Below, piece by piece: positions 17,707-26,291 of a DNA stretch of 64,000 bases. This DNA is from Halomonas sp. KAO (GTDB taxonomy: Bacteria; Pseudomonadota; Gammaproteobacteria; Pseudomonadales; Halomonadaceae): NCBI RefSeq assembly GCF_015595025.1, contig NZ_JADNRL010000026.1, forward strand, positions 311,334 through 375,333, in the 5' to 3' direction. The translations under genes and the position numbers were made by a program. The notes beneath the pieces were generated by a model. The model searched no databases and was not told where the DNA came from. It saw nothing but the letters and a program-made list of their open reading frames with translations. Numbering within the stretch: position 1 is the first letter of the stretch; each line of letters opens with the position of its first letter.

Positions 17707-18483
17707 CTAGCGCAGCACATCTTCCCCTCTGAGCAGCGCGAATATCGCCTCGGCGCCCTGTTCAGGCGTCATGTCGGTAAGCACCTGCCCACCGGCCGAG
17801 GCTTTGGCGGTAGCTGCTTTCATCCGCTCGGCACCGGTCTTGGCCTTGATCACCTTGAGACGTTTCGGCCTTGGCCGTGCAGGTTGCAGCTGCGCCTCTT
17901 CAAGCAGCGCGTCCTCAACCACCGCCACTTCCTGCTGCTGTAACTGCCCGCGCCGGGCTGGGCCAAAGGCGCTTTGCCTGGCCTCGGGGGCCGCATTATC
18001 GACACTGGCCACAAAGGGCAAGCGCACCTGCAGGCGGCGACGCTGGCCACGAGGCAGGGCCTGCAACACCTGAGCCACGCCCCCCGTCACGCTTTCCACC
18101 TCGGCCAGGCCAACTATCAGCGGCCAGTCAAGCTGTTCGGCAAGCAGGTAGGGCAGCATGCCGGAACCTTCTCCGGTTTCCGCCTGGCTGCCGGTCAGCA
18201 CCAGCTGAGCGCCGGCATGCCGCAGATAATTACCCAACGCCGGCAAGACATCGGCCTGGGGAGGCTGTTGCAGCACGGTCATTTCCGCCAACCCCATGCC
18301 CAGATAGGCACGCAGGGCCTCCGCCTGGGGGTCACCGGCGTGCAATAGGTGGAGCTCCTTGCCCGCCAGGCTTAGCCCCAGGTCGACGGCGCGGGCATCC
18401 TGCTCGGCACGCCGGGCGCGGCCCGTGACCGGGTGCGCACCGACGGAAACCAGGGTGATGACGTTCAACGGATCATGCGACAT
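17707..18483 (-). CDS. etfB: Electron transfer flavoprotein beta subunit of the dimethylglycine pathway
   Basis: A 258-residue EtfB-family protein, divergent from housekeeping EtfB. It has the AMP-binding region features LVLTGSQAETGEGSGMLPYL and LPRGQRRRLQVRLPFVASV, and a Lys/Arg/Ala-rich C-terminal extension (RPRPKRLKVIKAKTGAERMK). With the adjacent EtfA it should accept electrons from the DgcA flavin and pass them to the quinone pool through DgcB. Its start overlaps the etfA stop by 11 bases, so the two are translationally coupled, as expected for a heterodimer. The order dgcA-dgcB-etfA-etfB matches the Pseudomonas cluster. Confidence 0.88.
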   Translation of the reverse strand: MSHDPLNVITLVSVGAHPVTGRARRAEQDARAVDLGLSLAGKELHLLHAGDPQAEALRAYLGMGLAEMTVLQQPPQADVLPALGNYLRHAGAQLVLTGSQAETGEGSGMLPYLLAEQLDWPLIVGLAEVESVTGGVAQVLQALPRGQRRRLQVRLPFVASVDNAAPEARQSAFGPARRGQLQQQEVAVVEDALLEEAQLQPARPRPKRLKVIKAKTGAERMKAATAKASAGGQVLTDMTPEQGAEAIFALLRGEDVLR

Positions 18484-19696
18484 CGCGTAGGTCTCCTTGA
18501 CGGTACTCGCTCACACGCTCGATCAGCGCCTGAAGAATCGCCGTCGAGTCGCCGATCACGGCAAGATCGGCGCGCTTGACCATGTCACAGCCGGGGTCCT
18601 TGTTGATGGCCACCACCTTGTCGCAAGTGGCAATGCCTTGAAGGTGCTGAACCGCACCGGAGATCCCCACCGCCAGGTAGACCCGCGCAGTGACCCAGGT
18701 ACCGGTCGCGCCGACCTGACGATCGCGTGGCATGAACCCATCGTCGACCGCCACCCGTGAAGCACCTTCGGTAGCACCAAGAACCTCGGCGGCCTGATGA
18801 AACAGCTCCCAGTCCCGGACACCGTTGCCACCGGAAAGAATAAATTCGGCTTCGGCCATGGGGGTCAACGCCGGATCGACCGCCACGGCGCCGAGGTTGT
18901 CGATGCGCGTCAAGCTGTGGGCGAGCGTGCCCTCTAGCTCGATGGCGCGGACTTCGTGACGGGTCTCGCCCACCGGATCGGCGCACTCGGCCGCGGCCAG
19001 AATCAGTCGCGGTGCACGACGAGCCAGATCTTGCTGGCCCGCACCGGCGCGGCCGATGCACTGGCCGTCGGCCACCTGCCAGACGCGTGTGGCCGGACGC
19101 TCACCGAGCTTGGCCGCCAGCCGACGACCGAGCTCCCCTCCGCCGGTGCGGCTATCCGGGAACAACCAGTGGCGCGGGGCCAGCTGGTCATCCACCGCCC
19201 GCAGGGCCATGATCCGCTGCTCCGGGGTATAGCCCACGAAGGCCTCGCCCTGGATATGCAGCAGGCGGTCGACGCCTGCGGTGTCGAAGGCGCTTTCCTT
19301 GTGCTCCCCGAAGACCACCGCGACCACCGCGCCCTCACTACCGGCCAGCATGCTGGCCAGGCCGAGCAGGTCCTTGTCATGACTGCTCAGGCGACCGCCG
19401 ACCATGTCCGGTACCACCACGATGTGAAAGGACGGCTGCTCGATGATGTGCAGCGGCAGCTGTGCCGCCGCGCTGATACTTGCTCGCTTGCCGCCGCCAC
19501 CTTGCTGGGCACCGCTACGATCGATGCGCTTGAGCCCATTGGGACCAACAAAGGCAACGGCATGGGGGTTCTTGCGGATCAGGCCGCTTGGCCCTACCCA
19601 GCTAGCCCCGAGTGCCTGCAGCGAGGCGTGCAGTGGATGCAGGCGGTTACGGGCGATCCACTCGCTTCGTGGGTCGCGGCGGATAATATCACTCAT
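18473..19696 (-). CDS. etfA: Electron transfer flavoprotein alpha subunit of the dimethylglycine pathway
   Basis: A 407-residue EtfA, longer than housekeeping copies because of about 90 extra N-terminal residues before the usual core (HIVVVPDMVGGRLSSHDKDL). The C-terminal FAD-binding domain is intact: DRQVGATGTWVTARVYLAVG, SGAVQHLQG and AINKDPGCDMVKRADL. Its first codon overlaps the dgcB stop by one base and its end overlaps etfB. It serves as the soluble electron carrier from dimethylglycine (and possibly sarcosine) demethylation. The tight coupling with dgcB supports a dedicated rather than general Etf. Confidence 0.9.
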   Translation of the reverse strand: MSDIIRRDPRSEWIARNRLHPLHASLQALGASWVGPSGLIRKNPHAVAFVGPNGLKRIDRSGAQQGGGGKRASISAAAQLPLHIIEQPSFHIVVVPDMVGGRLSSHDKDLLGLASMLAGSEGAVVAVVFGEHKESAFDTAGVDRLLHIQGEAFVGYTPEQRIMALRAVDDQLAPRHWLFPDSRTGGGELGRRLAAKLGERPATRVWQVADGQCIGRAGAGQQDLARRAPRLILAAAECADPVGETRHEVRAIELEGTLAHSLTRIDNLGAVAVDPALTPMAEAEFILSGGNGVRDWELFHQAAEVLGATEGASRVAVDDGFMPRDRQVGATGTWVTARVYLAVGISGAVQHLQGIATCDKVVAINKDPGCDMVKRADLAVIGDSTAILQALIERVSEYRQGDLRDVA

Positions 19697-21672
19697 CAGT
19701 GCACCTCCAGGACATCGGGGCTGGCCGCTGACGTTTTCCTCACCGGCGCGGGCGCTTCAATCAATACGTCTGCGACCAGCTCGGCAATGTCTTTGACATG
19801 CGGGCGAGGCTCGACCACGCCTTCGAACATCGCGGTGCACTGCGGGCAGCCCACGGCCACCAGCTCGGCACCGGTTTCCTTGATATCTTCCATACGCATA
19901 TCGGGGATTCGCTGCTTGCCGGGGATGTCGGTAATCGGTGCACCGCCACCACCGCCACAGCAGCGCGAGCGGAAGCCGGACCGCTCCATCTCCTTGACCT
20001 CGATGCCGATGGCCTTGAGCACGTTTCGCGGCGCCTCGTACTCGCCGTTGTAGCGACCGAGATAGCAGGGGTCGTGGTAGGTGACGCTCCCCCCCTTGTG
20101 CTGACTGAGGTTGAGCTGCCCGCCGGCGATCAACTCGCCCATATAGGTGCTGTGGTGCAGCACTTGATAATTGCCGCCCAGGGCACCGTACTCATTTTTC
20201 AGCACATGGAAGCTGTGCGGATCGCAGGTCACGATCTTGTTGAAGCGGTACTGCGCCAGGCTGGCAATGTTGCGCTTGGCCAGACTCTGAAAGGTTGCCT
20301 CGTCACCTAGACGACGCGCCACATCGCCACTGTCGCGCTCTTCCAGCCCCAGTACGGCGAAGTCGACCTCTGCTGCCTTGAGCACCTTGACGAAGGCGCG
20401 CAGGGTGCGCTGGTTACGCATGTCGAAAGCACCGTCGCCGACCCAGAACAGGACATCGGCCTGTCTCTTCTCGCTCATCAACGGCAAGTTGAGATCGGCG
20501 GCCCAGTTCAGACGGCCTCCAGGGTTAAAGCCGCCGGGGTTGTCGGTGGCGATCAGGTTGTCGAGAACGTCAGCGCCCTTGTTCGGTGTGGCGCCCTGCT
20601 CCAGGGTCAGGTGACGACGCATATCGACGATGGCGTCGACGTGCTCGATCATCATCGGGCACTCCTCGACGCAGGCGCGGCAGGTGGTACAGGACCACAG
20701 CGTGTCGGCACCCACCAGCCCCTTGCCCTGCTGGTTGACGATGGGCTGGTGCGGGCCACCACTGTGCTCACCCAGCGGAACACCCGGATAGGGGCTGCCA
20801 GCAAAGCTGGCGTCATTGCCACCGGCCAGGCCGATGACCATGTCCTGGATCAGCTTTTTCGGATTCAGTGGCTGGCCGGCGGCGAAGGCCGGGCACGCCG
20901 CCTCGCACTTGCCGCACTGCACGCAGGCATCGAAGCCGAGCAGCTGATTCCAGGTAAAGTCGGTAGGCTTTTCGACACCCAGGGGCGCCTCGGGATCGTC
21001 GAGATTCAGCGCCTTGAGACCGGTCGAACGCCCGCTCCCTCCCACCCTTGTGGAGAAGCGCTCGGCACGACGATGCCAGGCCAGATGCAGAGCACCCGCG
21101 AAGGCGTGCTTCATGGGCCCGCCCCAGGTCATGCCGAGAAACATCTCGGCTACTCCCCAGGCCACACCAACGGCCAGGAGCAGCGCGAGAACCCAGCCGC
21201 CAGCGTCGGCTGGCAGAACCCCGGCCACCGGCAGGGTGACGACAAAGAAGCTCACCGAGAACATCAGCAGGCTTTTCGGCAGTCGATTCCAGGGGCCCTT
21301 CGACAGTCGCGCCGGCGGGTTGCGACGACGCCTGGCGACGAACAGGGCACCGATGAACATCAGCACGGTGGCGCCCAGCAGGGCGAAGCCAAGCAGGCGA
21401 TGATGCAGGCCGAAGCCGTGCACGATGATCGCCAGCAGCGCCGCCAGCACGAAGCCGCCGGCAGTGGCCACATGGGTCCTGGACATGTACCTGTCGCGCT
21501 CGACCACCTGGTGCAGGTCGACCAGATAGCGGCGTGGCATGGCCGCCAGCCCCCGCATCAGCGGTACCGGCGACGGCCGTCCCTGGCGCCACAGGCTCAC
21601 GCGCCGCCAGGCGCCGAGCATCATCACAGCTAAGGCGCAGAAAATCAGTATTGGCAGGAGGGTATCGAGCAT
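19696..21672 (-). CDS. dgcB: Membrane Fe-S oxidoreductase of dimethylglycine catabolism
   Basis: A 658-residue protein of the heterodisulfide-reductase/EtfQO-substitute type. The N-terminal third has several membrane helices (for example FVLAALLAIIVHGFGLHHRL and LLMFSVSFFVVTLPVAGVL). Two 4Fe-4S clusters follow, CVQCGKCEAACPAFA and CTTCRACVEECPMM. Then come two CCG domains, the second with FRSRCCGGGGGAP and VGCPQC. It probably takes electrons from EtfAB and delivers them to quinone. It corresponds to DgcB of Pseudomonas. It lies 95 bp behind dgcA and overlaps etfA by one base. Confidence 0.92.
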   Translation of the reverse strand: MLDTLLPILIFCALAVMMLGAWRRVSLWRQGRPSPVPLMRGLAAMPRRYLVDLHQVVERDRYMSRTHVATAGGFVLAALLAIIVHGFGLHHRLLGFALLGATVLMFIGALFVARRRRNPPARLSKGPWNRLPKSLLMFSVSFFVVTLPVAGVLPADAGGWVLALLLAVGVAWGVAEMFLGMTWGGPMKHAFAGALHLAWHRRAERFSTRVGGSGRSTGLKALNLDDPEAPLGVEKPTDFTWNQLLGFDACVQCGKCEAACPAFAAGQPLNPKKLIQDMVIGLAGGNDASFAGSPYPGVPLGEHSGGPHQPIVNQQGKGLVGADTLWSCTTCRACVEECPMMIEHVDAIVDMRRHLTLEQGATPNKGADVLDNLIATDNPGGFNPGGRLNWAADLNLPLMSEKRQADVLFWVGDGAFDMRNQRTLRAFVKVLKAAEVDFAVLGLEERDSGDVARRLGDEATFQSLAKRNIASLAQYRFNKIVTCDPHSFHVLKNEYGALGGNYQVLHHSTYMGELIAGGQLNLSQHKGGSVTYHDPCYLGRYNGEYEAPRNVLKAIGIEVKEMERSGFRSRCCGGGGGAPITDIPGKQRIPDMRMEDIKETGAELVAVGCPQCTAMFEGVVEPRPHVKDIAELVADVLIEAPAPVRKTSAASPDVLEVH

Positions 21673-21767
21673 TGGGGCTCACCTCGCAAACTTGGAGTCG
21701 TTAAGCGGCCCGGTGGTCATGTGCCGGACCGCTGAAAGCGTCATGAGCGAGCGCCATGGACGTTTGC

Positions 21768-23840
21768 CTAGAAGTCCTTGCAAAGGCGCAGTGCATCGTA
21801 AATCGCCGCATGGGTGTTACGCGGTGCGGTACAGTCACCCAGGCGGAACAGCAAGAAGCCCTCCCCCTCCTCCGCCAGGCAGGGCTGTGGCTGGATCGCG
21901 TAGAGTGCCTCCAGGTCCACCTGCCCCTTGTTGCGTGACTGCTCCTTGAGCGCGTAATAGAGGGTTTCGTCCGGCCGTATGCCGTTCTCTACTACTATCT
22001 GATCGACCACCCGCTCCTCCTGGTTTCCGCTGTACTCGTTTTCGAGTACCGCCACCAGTGAGTCACCCTCACGGTAGACCTGGCGCAGCATCAGGTCGGA
22101 GGTCATGATCACCTGCTTCTCGTAAAGGCTGCGGTAGTAGGTCGGGAAGGTAGTGCCCCCCACAGCGCAGCCGGGCTTGATATCGTCGGTGACGATCTCG
22201 ACCTTGGCACCCTTGTCGGCCAGGTAGTCTGCCGCGGACACGCCGGAAAACTCGCAGATGGAGTCGAAAATCAGCACGTTCTTGCCCGGCTCGACACTGC
22301 CGCTGAGCACGTCCCAGGTACTGACCACCAGGCTCTCGTCAGGATTCTCGGCGTAACCCCACTCCATGTGCTGATCGAGGAAGGGGCGACCACCGGTGGC
22401 CAGCACCACGATATCCGGCCGTAGGTCCTTGAGCGTTGCTTCATCGGCATGGATTGCCAGGCGCTGATCGACCCCGAGGCGCGCCAGCTCGAGCTGATAC
22501 CAGCGAGTAATGCCCGCGATCTGGTCACGCTGCGGCGCCTTGGCGGCGATGGTGATCTGCCCCCCCAGGGCATCGCTCTTCTCAAACAGGGTAACGTCGT
22601 GGCCACGCTCGGCCGCCACACGTGCCGCCTCCATGCCGGCGGGACCACCGCCGACCACCACCACCTTGCGCTTGACGCCGGAGGTCTTCTCGATGATGTG
22701 CGGCAAGCCCATGTATTCGCGGGTAGTCGCGGCATTCTGGATGCACAGTACGTCCACCCCCTGGTACTGGCGATCGATGCAGTAATTGGCGCCGACGCAC
22801 TGCTTGATCTGGTCGACCTGGTCCATCTTGATCTTGGCGATCAGGTGCGGGTCGGCGATGAGCCCACGGGTCATGCCGACCATGTCGACGTAACCACCTT
22901 CGAGAATACGCGAGGCCTGGTTCGGGTCCTTGATATTCTGCGCGTGCAACACCGGGACCTGGACCACCTCCTTGATCCCTGCAGCCAGGTGCAGGAAGGG
23001 CTCCGGCGGGAAGCTCATGTTGGGAATGGCATTGGCCAGGGTATTGTGGGTATCGGCGCCCGAACCTACCACACCAATGAAGTCGAGCATGCCCGTGTCG
23101 TCGTAATACTTGGCGATCTGTTTCATGTCCTCGTGGGACAGGCCATCGGGATGGAACTCGTCGCCGGACAGCCGCATACCCACACAGAAGTCGTCGCCGA
23201 CCTCGGCGCGCACGGCCTTGAGTACTTCCATGCCGAACTTCATGCGACCCTCGAAGGTACCGCCCCACTCATCGGTACGCTTGTTGACCCGTGGGCTCCA
23301 GAACTGGTCGATCATGTGCTGATGCACGGCGGACAGCTCGACGCCGTCCAATCCGCCTGCCTTGGCCCGGCCCGCCGCCTTGGCGAAGTCACCGATGATG
23401 CGCCAGATCTCCTCCGGCTCGATGGTCTTGCAGCACGCCCGGTGTATCGGCTCACGGATACCGGATGGCGACAGTAGCGTCGGCCAATCGTTGCCATGCC
23501 AGCTCGTGCGTCGCCCCATGTGGGTGATCTGGATCATGATCTTGGCGCCATGCTTGTGCATCGCATCCGCCAGGTTCTGGAAGTGTGGGATGATGCGGTC
23601 GGTGGAGAGGTTCACCGAGCTCCACCACTCGTGCGGGCTATCGATGGAGACCACCGAGGAGCCGCCGCAGATGGCAAGGCCAATGCCGCCCTTGGCCTTC
23701 TCTTCGTAATACTTGACGTAGCGCTCGGTGGTCATGCCACCGTCGGTGGCGATGACCTCGGCGTGGGCGGTAGAGAGCACACGGTTACGGATGGTCAATT
23801 TGCCGAGCTGAATCGGCTGGAACATTGCTTCGAAAGCCAT
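21768..23840 (-). CDS. dgcA: Dimethylglycine demethylase, OYE-family subunit
   Basis: A 690-residue flavoprotein. Residues 1 to about 340 form an FMN-binding TIM barrel of the old yellow enzyme type (FQPIQLGKLTIRNRVLSTAH). A Cys cluster (CVGANYCIDRQ, then CIQNAATT) that holds a 4Fe-4S centre follows. The C-terminal part binds FAD/NAD (VVVVGGGPAGMEAARVAAE). This matches DgcA, which oxidises dimethylglycine to sarcosine and formaldehyde. The gene lies 15 bp behind the DUF5943-like gene and is followed by dgcB and the Etf pair. The truncated OYE gene at the left edge of the window belongs to the same superfamily, so a second demethylase of this kind is likely nearby. Confidence 0.94.
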   Translation of the reverse strand: MAFEAMFQPIQLGKLTIRNRVLSTAHAEVIATDGGMTTERYVKYYEEKAKGGIGLAICGGSSVVSIDSPHEWWSSVNLSTDRIIPHFQNLADAMHKHGAKIMIQITHMGRRTSWHGNDWPTLLSPSGIREPIHRACCKTIEPEEIWRIIGDFAKAAGRAKAGGLDGVELSAVHQHMIDQFWSPRVNKRTDEWGGTFEGRMKFGMEVLKAVRAEVGDDFCVGMRLSGDEFHPDGLSHEDMKQIAKYYDDTGMLDFIGVVGSGADTHNTLANAIPNMSFPPEPFLHLAAGIKEVVQVPVLHAQNIKDPNQASRILEGGYVDMVGMTRGLIADPHLIAKIKMDQVDQIKQCVGANYCIDRQYQGVDVLCIQNAATTREYMGLPHIIEKTSGVKRKVVVVGGGPAGMEAARVAAERGHDVTLFEKSDALGGQITIAAKAPQRDQIAGITRWYQLELARLGVDQRLAIHADEATLKDLRPDIVVLATGGRPFLDQHMEWGYAENPDESLVVSTWDVLSGSVEPGKNVLIFDSICEFSGVSAADYLADKGAKVEIVTDDIKPGCAVGGTTFPTYYRSLYEKQVIMTSDLMLRQVYREGDSLVAVLENEYSGNQEERVVDQIVVENGIRPDETLYYALKEQSRNKGQVDLEALYAIQPQPCLAEEGEGFLLFRLGDCTAPRNTHAAIYDALRLCKDF

Positions 23841-23855
23841 GATGGATTCCTCGAC

Positions 23856-24386
23856 TTAGAGCGGCTTGACGATGAAAAGGCCGTGGTCATGGCCTTCCTG
23901 TGATGCGCCGTAGACCTGTTCGGCACGGGTGCGGATGTTGCTGCCCTGGGCCTGCAGGATCTGGTCCATGGCCCCGGCAAACCAGCCGGTGAACATATAG
24001 TCGACCTTGCGCTCGCACTGGCCGTAGACGTAGACGAAAGCGGAGTGATCCAGACGCACTTCGCACGTGCCTTTGCCGAGGTCGATCGACAGGGTCTCGA
24101 ACAGGCCCCAACCACGCTGTGACAGCCTCTTCATGTAGTGCTCGAACACCTCCACGCCGGACAGGCCGTGGCACTCGGCCTCTTTCTCGCACCAATGCCA
24201 GGCCGACTTGTAGCCAGCCTTGTAGAGAATCTCGGCGTAGGCCTCGGCACCCAACACCTCCTCGATGCCAATATGGTTATTGACAAAAAAATGTCGTGGC
24301 ACATAGAGCATTGGCAGGGCATCGGTCGTCCAGACGCCGGTTTCGCTATCAACCTCTATGGGCATCTCGGGGGCATGTGTCGCCAT
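23856..24386 (-). CDS. Small V4R/DUF5943-like protein of the dgc operon
   Basis: A 176-residue soluble protein with no signal peptide. It corresponds to the conserved uncharacterised protein found between the dipeptidase gene and dgcA in Pseudomonas (PA5397 position). Recognisable stretches are FFVNNHIGIEEVLGAEAYAE, SAWHWCEKEAECHG and GWGLFETLSIDLGKGTCEVR. The fold resembles 4-vinyl-reductase-like small-ligand domains, judged only from pattern. Genetic linkage with dgcA (15 bp apart) suggests an assembly, sensing or accessory role in dimethylglycine oxidation. No catalytic function is demonstrated by sequence. Confidence 0.75.
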   Translation of the reverse strand: MATHAPEMPIEVDSETGVWTTDALPMLYVPRHFFVNNHIGIEEVLGAEAYAEILYKAGYKSAWHWCEKEAECHGLSGVEVFEHYMKRLSQRGWGLFETLSIDLGKGTCEVRLDHSAFVYVYGQCERKVDYMFTGWFAGAMDQILQAQGSNIRTRAEQVYGASQEGHDHGLFIVKPL

Positions 24387-24541
24387 GTGCTTAAACTCCA
24401 GGATTCAATTGTTTTCCTTGACCGGCCATCGGACCAACCCGATGGGCAGCGCACCGCGCTCCCCCGCCAGGCGGAGGGTGACCGCTGTGTCTTGCATAGC
24501 ATTGGTTCAGGTCCGGTGCGCCGTACCGACAACGAGGTGAG

Positions 24542-25519
24542 TTACTCGCCCCAAACGTCCTTGAGTACGCGAGTCCAGTTCTCGCCCATCACCTTTCGCA
24601 CCACAGGCTCGGGCATGCCGCGCCCCAACAGGGTCTCGGTGAGATTGGGAAATTCTCCGACGGTGCGGATGCCTAGCGGGTTGATGATTTCACCGAAGCG
24701 AGTCAGCCGACGAGCGTAGCCCTTGTCGTGGGTCAGCCACTCGAAGAACTCCTGGCCGTGACCCTGAGTGAAGTCGGTGCCGATACCGACGGCATCCTCA
24801 CCGACGATATTCATGACGTACTCGATAGCTTCGGCATAGTCCTCGATAGTCGAGTCGACGCCTTTGGCAAGGAAGGGAGTGAACATGGTCACACCGACGA
24901 AGCCGCCGTGATCGGCGATGAACTTCAGCTCTTCATCGGACTTGTTGCGGGGGTGCTCTTTCAAGCCGGACGGTAAACAGTGCGAATAGCACACCGGCTT
25001 CGAGGACTCGAGGATAACCTCCTCGCTGGTTTTGCTGCCGACATGGGATAGATCGCACATGATGCCAACACGATTCATCTCGGTAACGATCTCGCGGCCG
25101 AAATCGGACAAGCCGCCGTCACGCTCGTAGCAGCCTGTACCGACCAGGTTCTGGGTGTTGTAACACATCTGTACAATGCCCACGCCAAGTTGCTTGAATA
25201 CCTCGACGTAGCCAATCTGATCCTCGAAGGCATGGGCATTCTGGAAACCGAAGATGATGCCTGTCTTGCCCTGAGTCTTGGCCGCATGAATATCCTCGGT
25301 AGTGCGCACCGGGATCACCAGGTCGGAGTTGTCGCGAATCAGCTTCTGGTTGGCGACAATGTTGTTAACCGTGGCCTGGAACCCCTCCCAGACAGAGACG
25401 GTACAGTTGGCCGCGGTCAGGCCGCCTTTGCGCATGTCTTCGAACAGTTCGCGGTTCCACTTGGCGATGATCAGACCATCGATAACAATGGCATCGTCGT
25501 GCAGGTCGGCTGGGGTCAT
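24542..25519 (-). CDS. Membrane (renal-type) dipeptidase family protein of the dgc operon
   Basis: A 325-residue zinc peptidase-family (M19) protein similar to PA5396, first gene of the dgc operon in Pseudomonas. Motifs include DAIVIDGLIIAKWN, GFQNAHAFED, CDLSHVGSKTSEEVI, PVCYSHCLPSGLKEHPRNKSD and IGTDFTQGHG. The canonical metal motif H-x-D near the N-terminus is not clear: the protein has IDGLIIAKWN where classical enzymes have a D-x-H-x-D. It may therefore act on a small amide or lactone rather than a dipeptide. I prefer the ATG at 25519 (MTPADL) because GGAG lies eight bases upstream and it matches the family start; an ATG at 25534 is the alternative. Confidence 0.85.
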   Translation of the reverse strand: MTPADLHDDAIVIDGLIIAKWNRELFEDMRKGGLTAANCTVSVWEGFQATVNNIVANQKLIRDNSDLVIPVRTTEDIHAAKTQGKTGIIFGFQNAHAFEDQIGYVEVFKQLGVGIVQMCYNTQNLVGTGCYERDGGLSDFGREIVTEMNRVGIMCDLSHVGSKTSEEVILESSKPVCYSHCLPSGLKEHPRNKSDEELKFIADHGGFVGVTMFTPFLAKGVDSTIEDYAEAIEYVMNIVGEDAVGIGTDFTQGHGQEFFEWLTHDKGYARRLTRFGEIINPLGIRTVGEFPNLTETLLGRGMPEPVVRKVMGENWTRVLKDVWGE

Positions 25520-25622
25520 GGGTGGCTCCATCATTGTTATGTAAACCTGCCACCAGCATAGCCCTCCGTCTTGACGCCTCGTCGCCTGGAAGCGACCGCA
25601 GAAATTCCAAAAACGTCATGTA

Positions 25623-25638
25623 TGTCGAGAAGGCGACA
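25623..25638. promoter_or_regulatory. Candidate GbdR operator upstream of the dipeptidase-dgc operon
   Basis: TGTCG-AGAAGG-CGACA is a perfect five-base inverted repeat with a six-base spacer about 105 bp upstream of the dipeptidase start. A similar TGTC...GACA pair lies between gbcA and gbcB at 14910-14924. Both operons belong to the GbdR regulon in Pseudomonas, and gbdR is encoded at 29741-30877. The binding assignment is inference. Confidence 0.35.
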
Positions 25639-25749
25639 CGCCAAGAGCGTCTCATCACATTTTTCTTTTCAGCTCTTCATCGCTTCACGTGGATTTGGCC
25701 TGATCGACCCTGCACCCTACAAGGCTGCCAATCAGATACCTCATGACAA

Positions 25750-25915
25750 GTCATCTCGGCGCCGGGAGAGTTGCGGCCACGCCGCTCAGAACGGCCTGGG
25801 CCATATCGCAGGCCACCTCGACCACGTGTTCTCCGGATCGCCGCCATGTGCTGCCAGGAAGGCCTGGATGGCGCCCTTGCCATGCTCAAGTACAACCAAG
25901 ATCACCGGCGCCTAC
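25750..25915 (-). pseudogene. ISL3-type transposase fragment
   Basis: The minus strand reads APVILVVLEHGKGAIQAFLA, then AHGGDPEN, then after a frameshift VEVACDMAQAVLSGVAATLP, then in another frame PGAEMT. This is the internal segment of ISL3-family transposases (the GDP-E, V-CDMS-AF-GV, LP-A-IT series) that precedes the D-FH motif. At least two frameshifts and an in-frame stop just upstream show it is dead. No inverted repeats were found. It is an old insertion scar between the dgc and TRAP operons. Confidence 0.6.
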
Positions 25916-26037
25916 TCGACTGTAGAATGAAATCGCTGCCAGGAGAAGCCCGGCACCTCGCAGCGTTTAATGCCATGCTCTGGGCACTTGGTGCAGGGCG
26001 CGCGAGCACGCAGGTACCAGCGGTGCGGGAAGCAACC

Positions 26038-26155
26038 AAGGTGCCGCCAGGACTTTGTCGGAAAAAAGACGTGGACCGGGCAGGCCCTGCGGCACTCTGG
26101 GGAGGGATAGAGGCTACCGCGCCGGACCTCGACTTAGAGGTCAAGCGCGGTGAGG
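26038..26155. repeat. Intergenic repeat, copy 1
   Basis: About 118 bp that align almost end to end with 29459-29574 (roughly 80-85% identical by eye). Shared blocks are AAGGTGCCGCCAGGACTTTG, then CCGGGCAGGCCCTGC, then CTACCGCGC, GGACCTC, GAGGTC and AGCGCGGTGAGG. The last part forms an inverted repeat, ACCGCGCCGGACCTC against GAGGTCAAGCGCGGT, with two mismatched positions. In minus-strand orientation it begins 137 bp after the stop of the TRAP large permease. It codes for nothing recognisable. Confidence 0.8.
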
Positions 26156-26291
26156 CGAAACGGCGGTACCCAAGTGCTGGTCCTCGAGAGTCCAGGGCGC
26201 TTACAAGCCCTAGCCTGGTGCTCAGTCTTCAGGGCACACCACACCGACAGATTTCTTAACAACCACCGGTGAACGGCAAAACAGTGAGCGG

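Larger units (their letters stand above)
25520..26291. other. Intergenic region: dgc-operon promoter, ISL3 debris and a repeat copy
   Basis: A 772 bp gap between the dgc operon start and the end of the second TRAP operon. It contains the candidate operator at 25623-25638, ISL3-type transposase remains at about 25750-25915, and repeat copy 1 at 26038-26155. Long plus-strand frames here are antisense to the transposase remains and carry no family similarity. Confidence 0.6.

Noticed and set aside
25771..26259. Plus-strand open frame of 162 codons between the dgc and TRAP operons
   Set aside because: It runs antisense to the ISL3 fragment and through repeat copy 1, has no recognisable domain and no good ribosome site.
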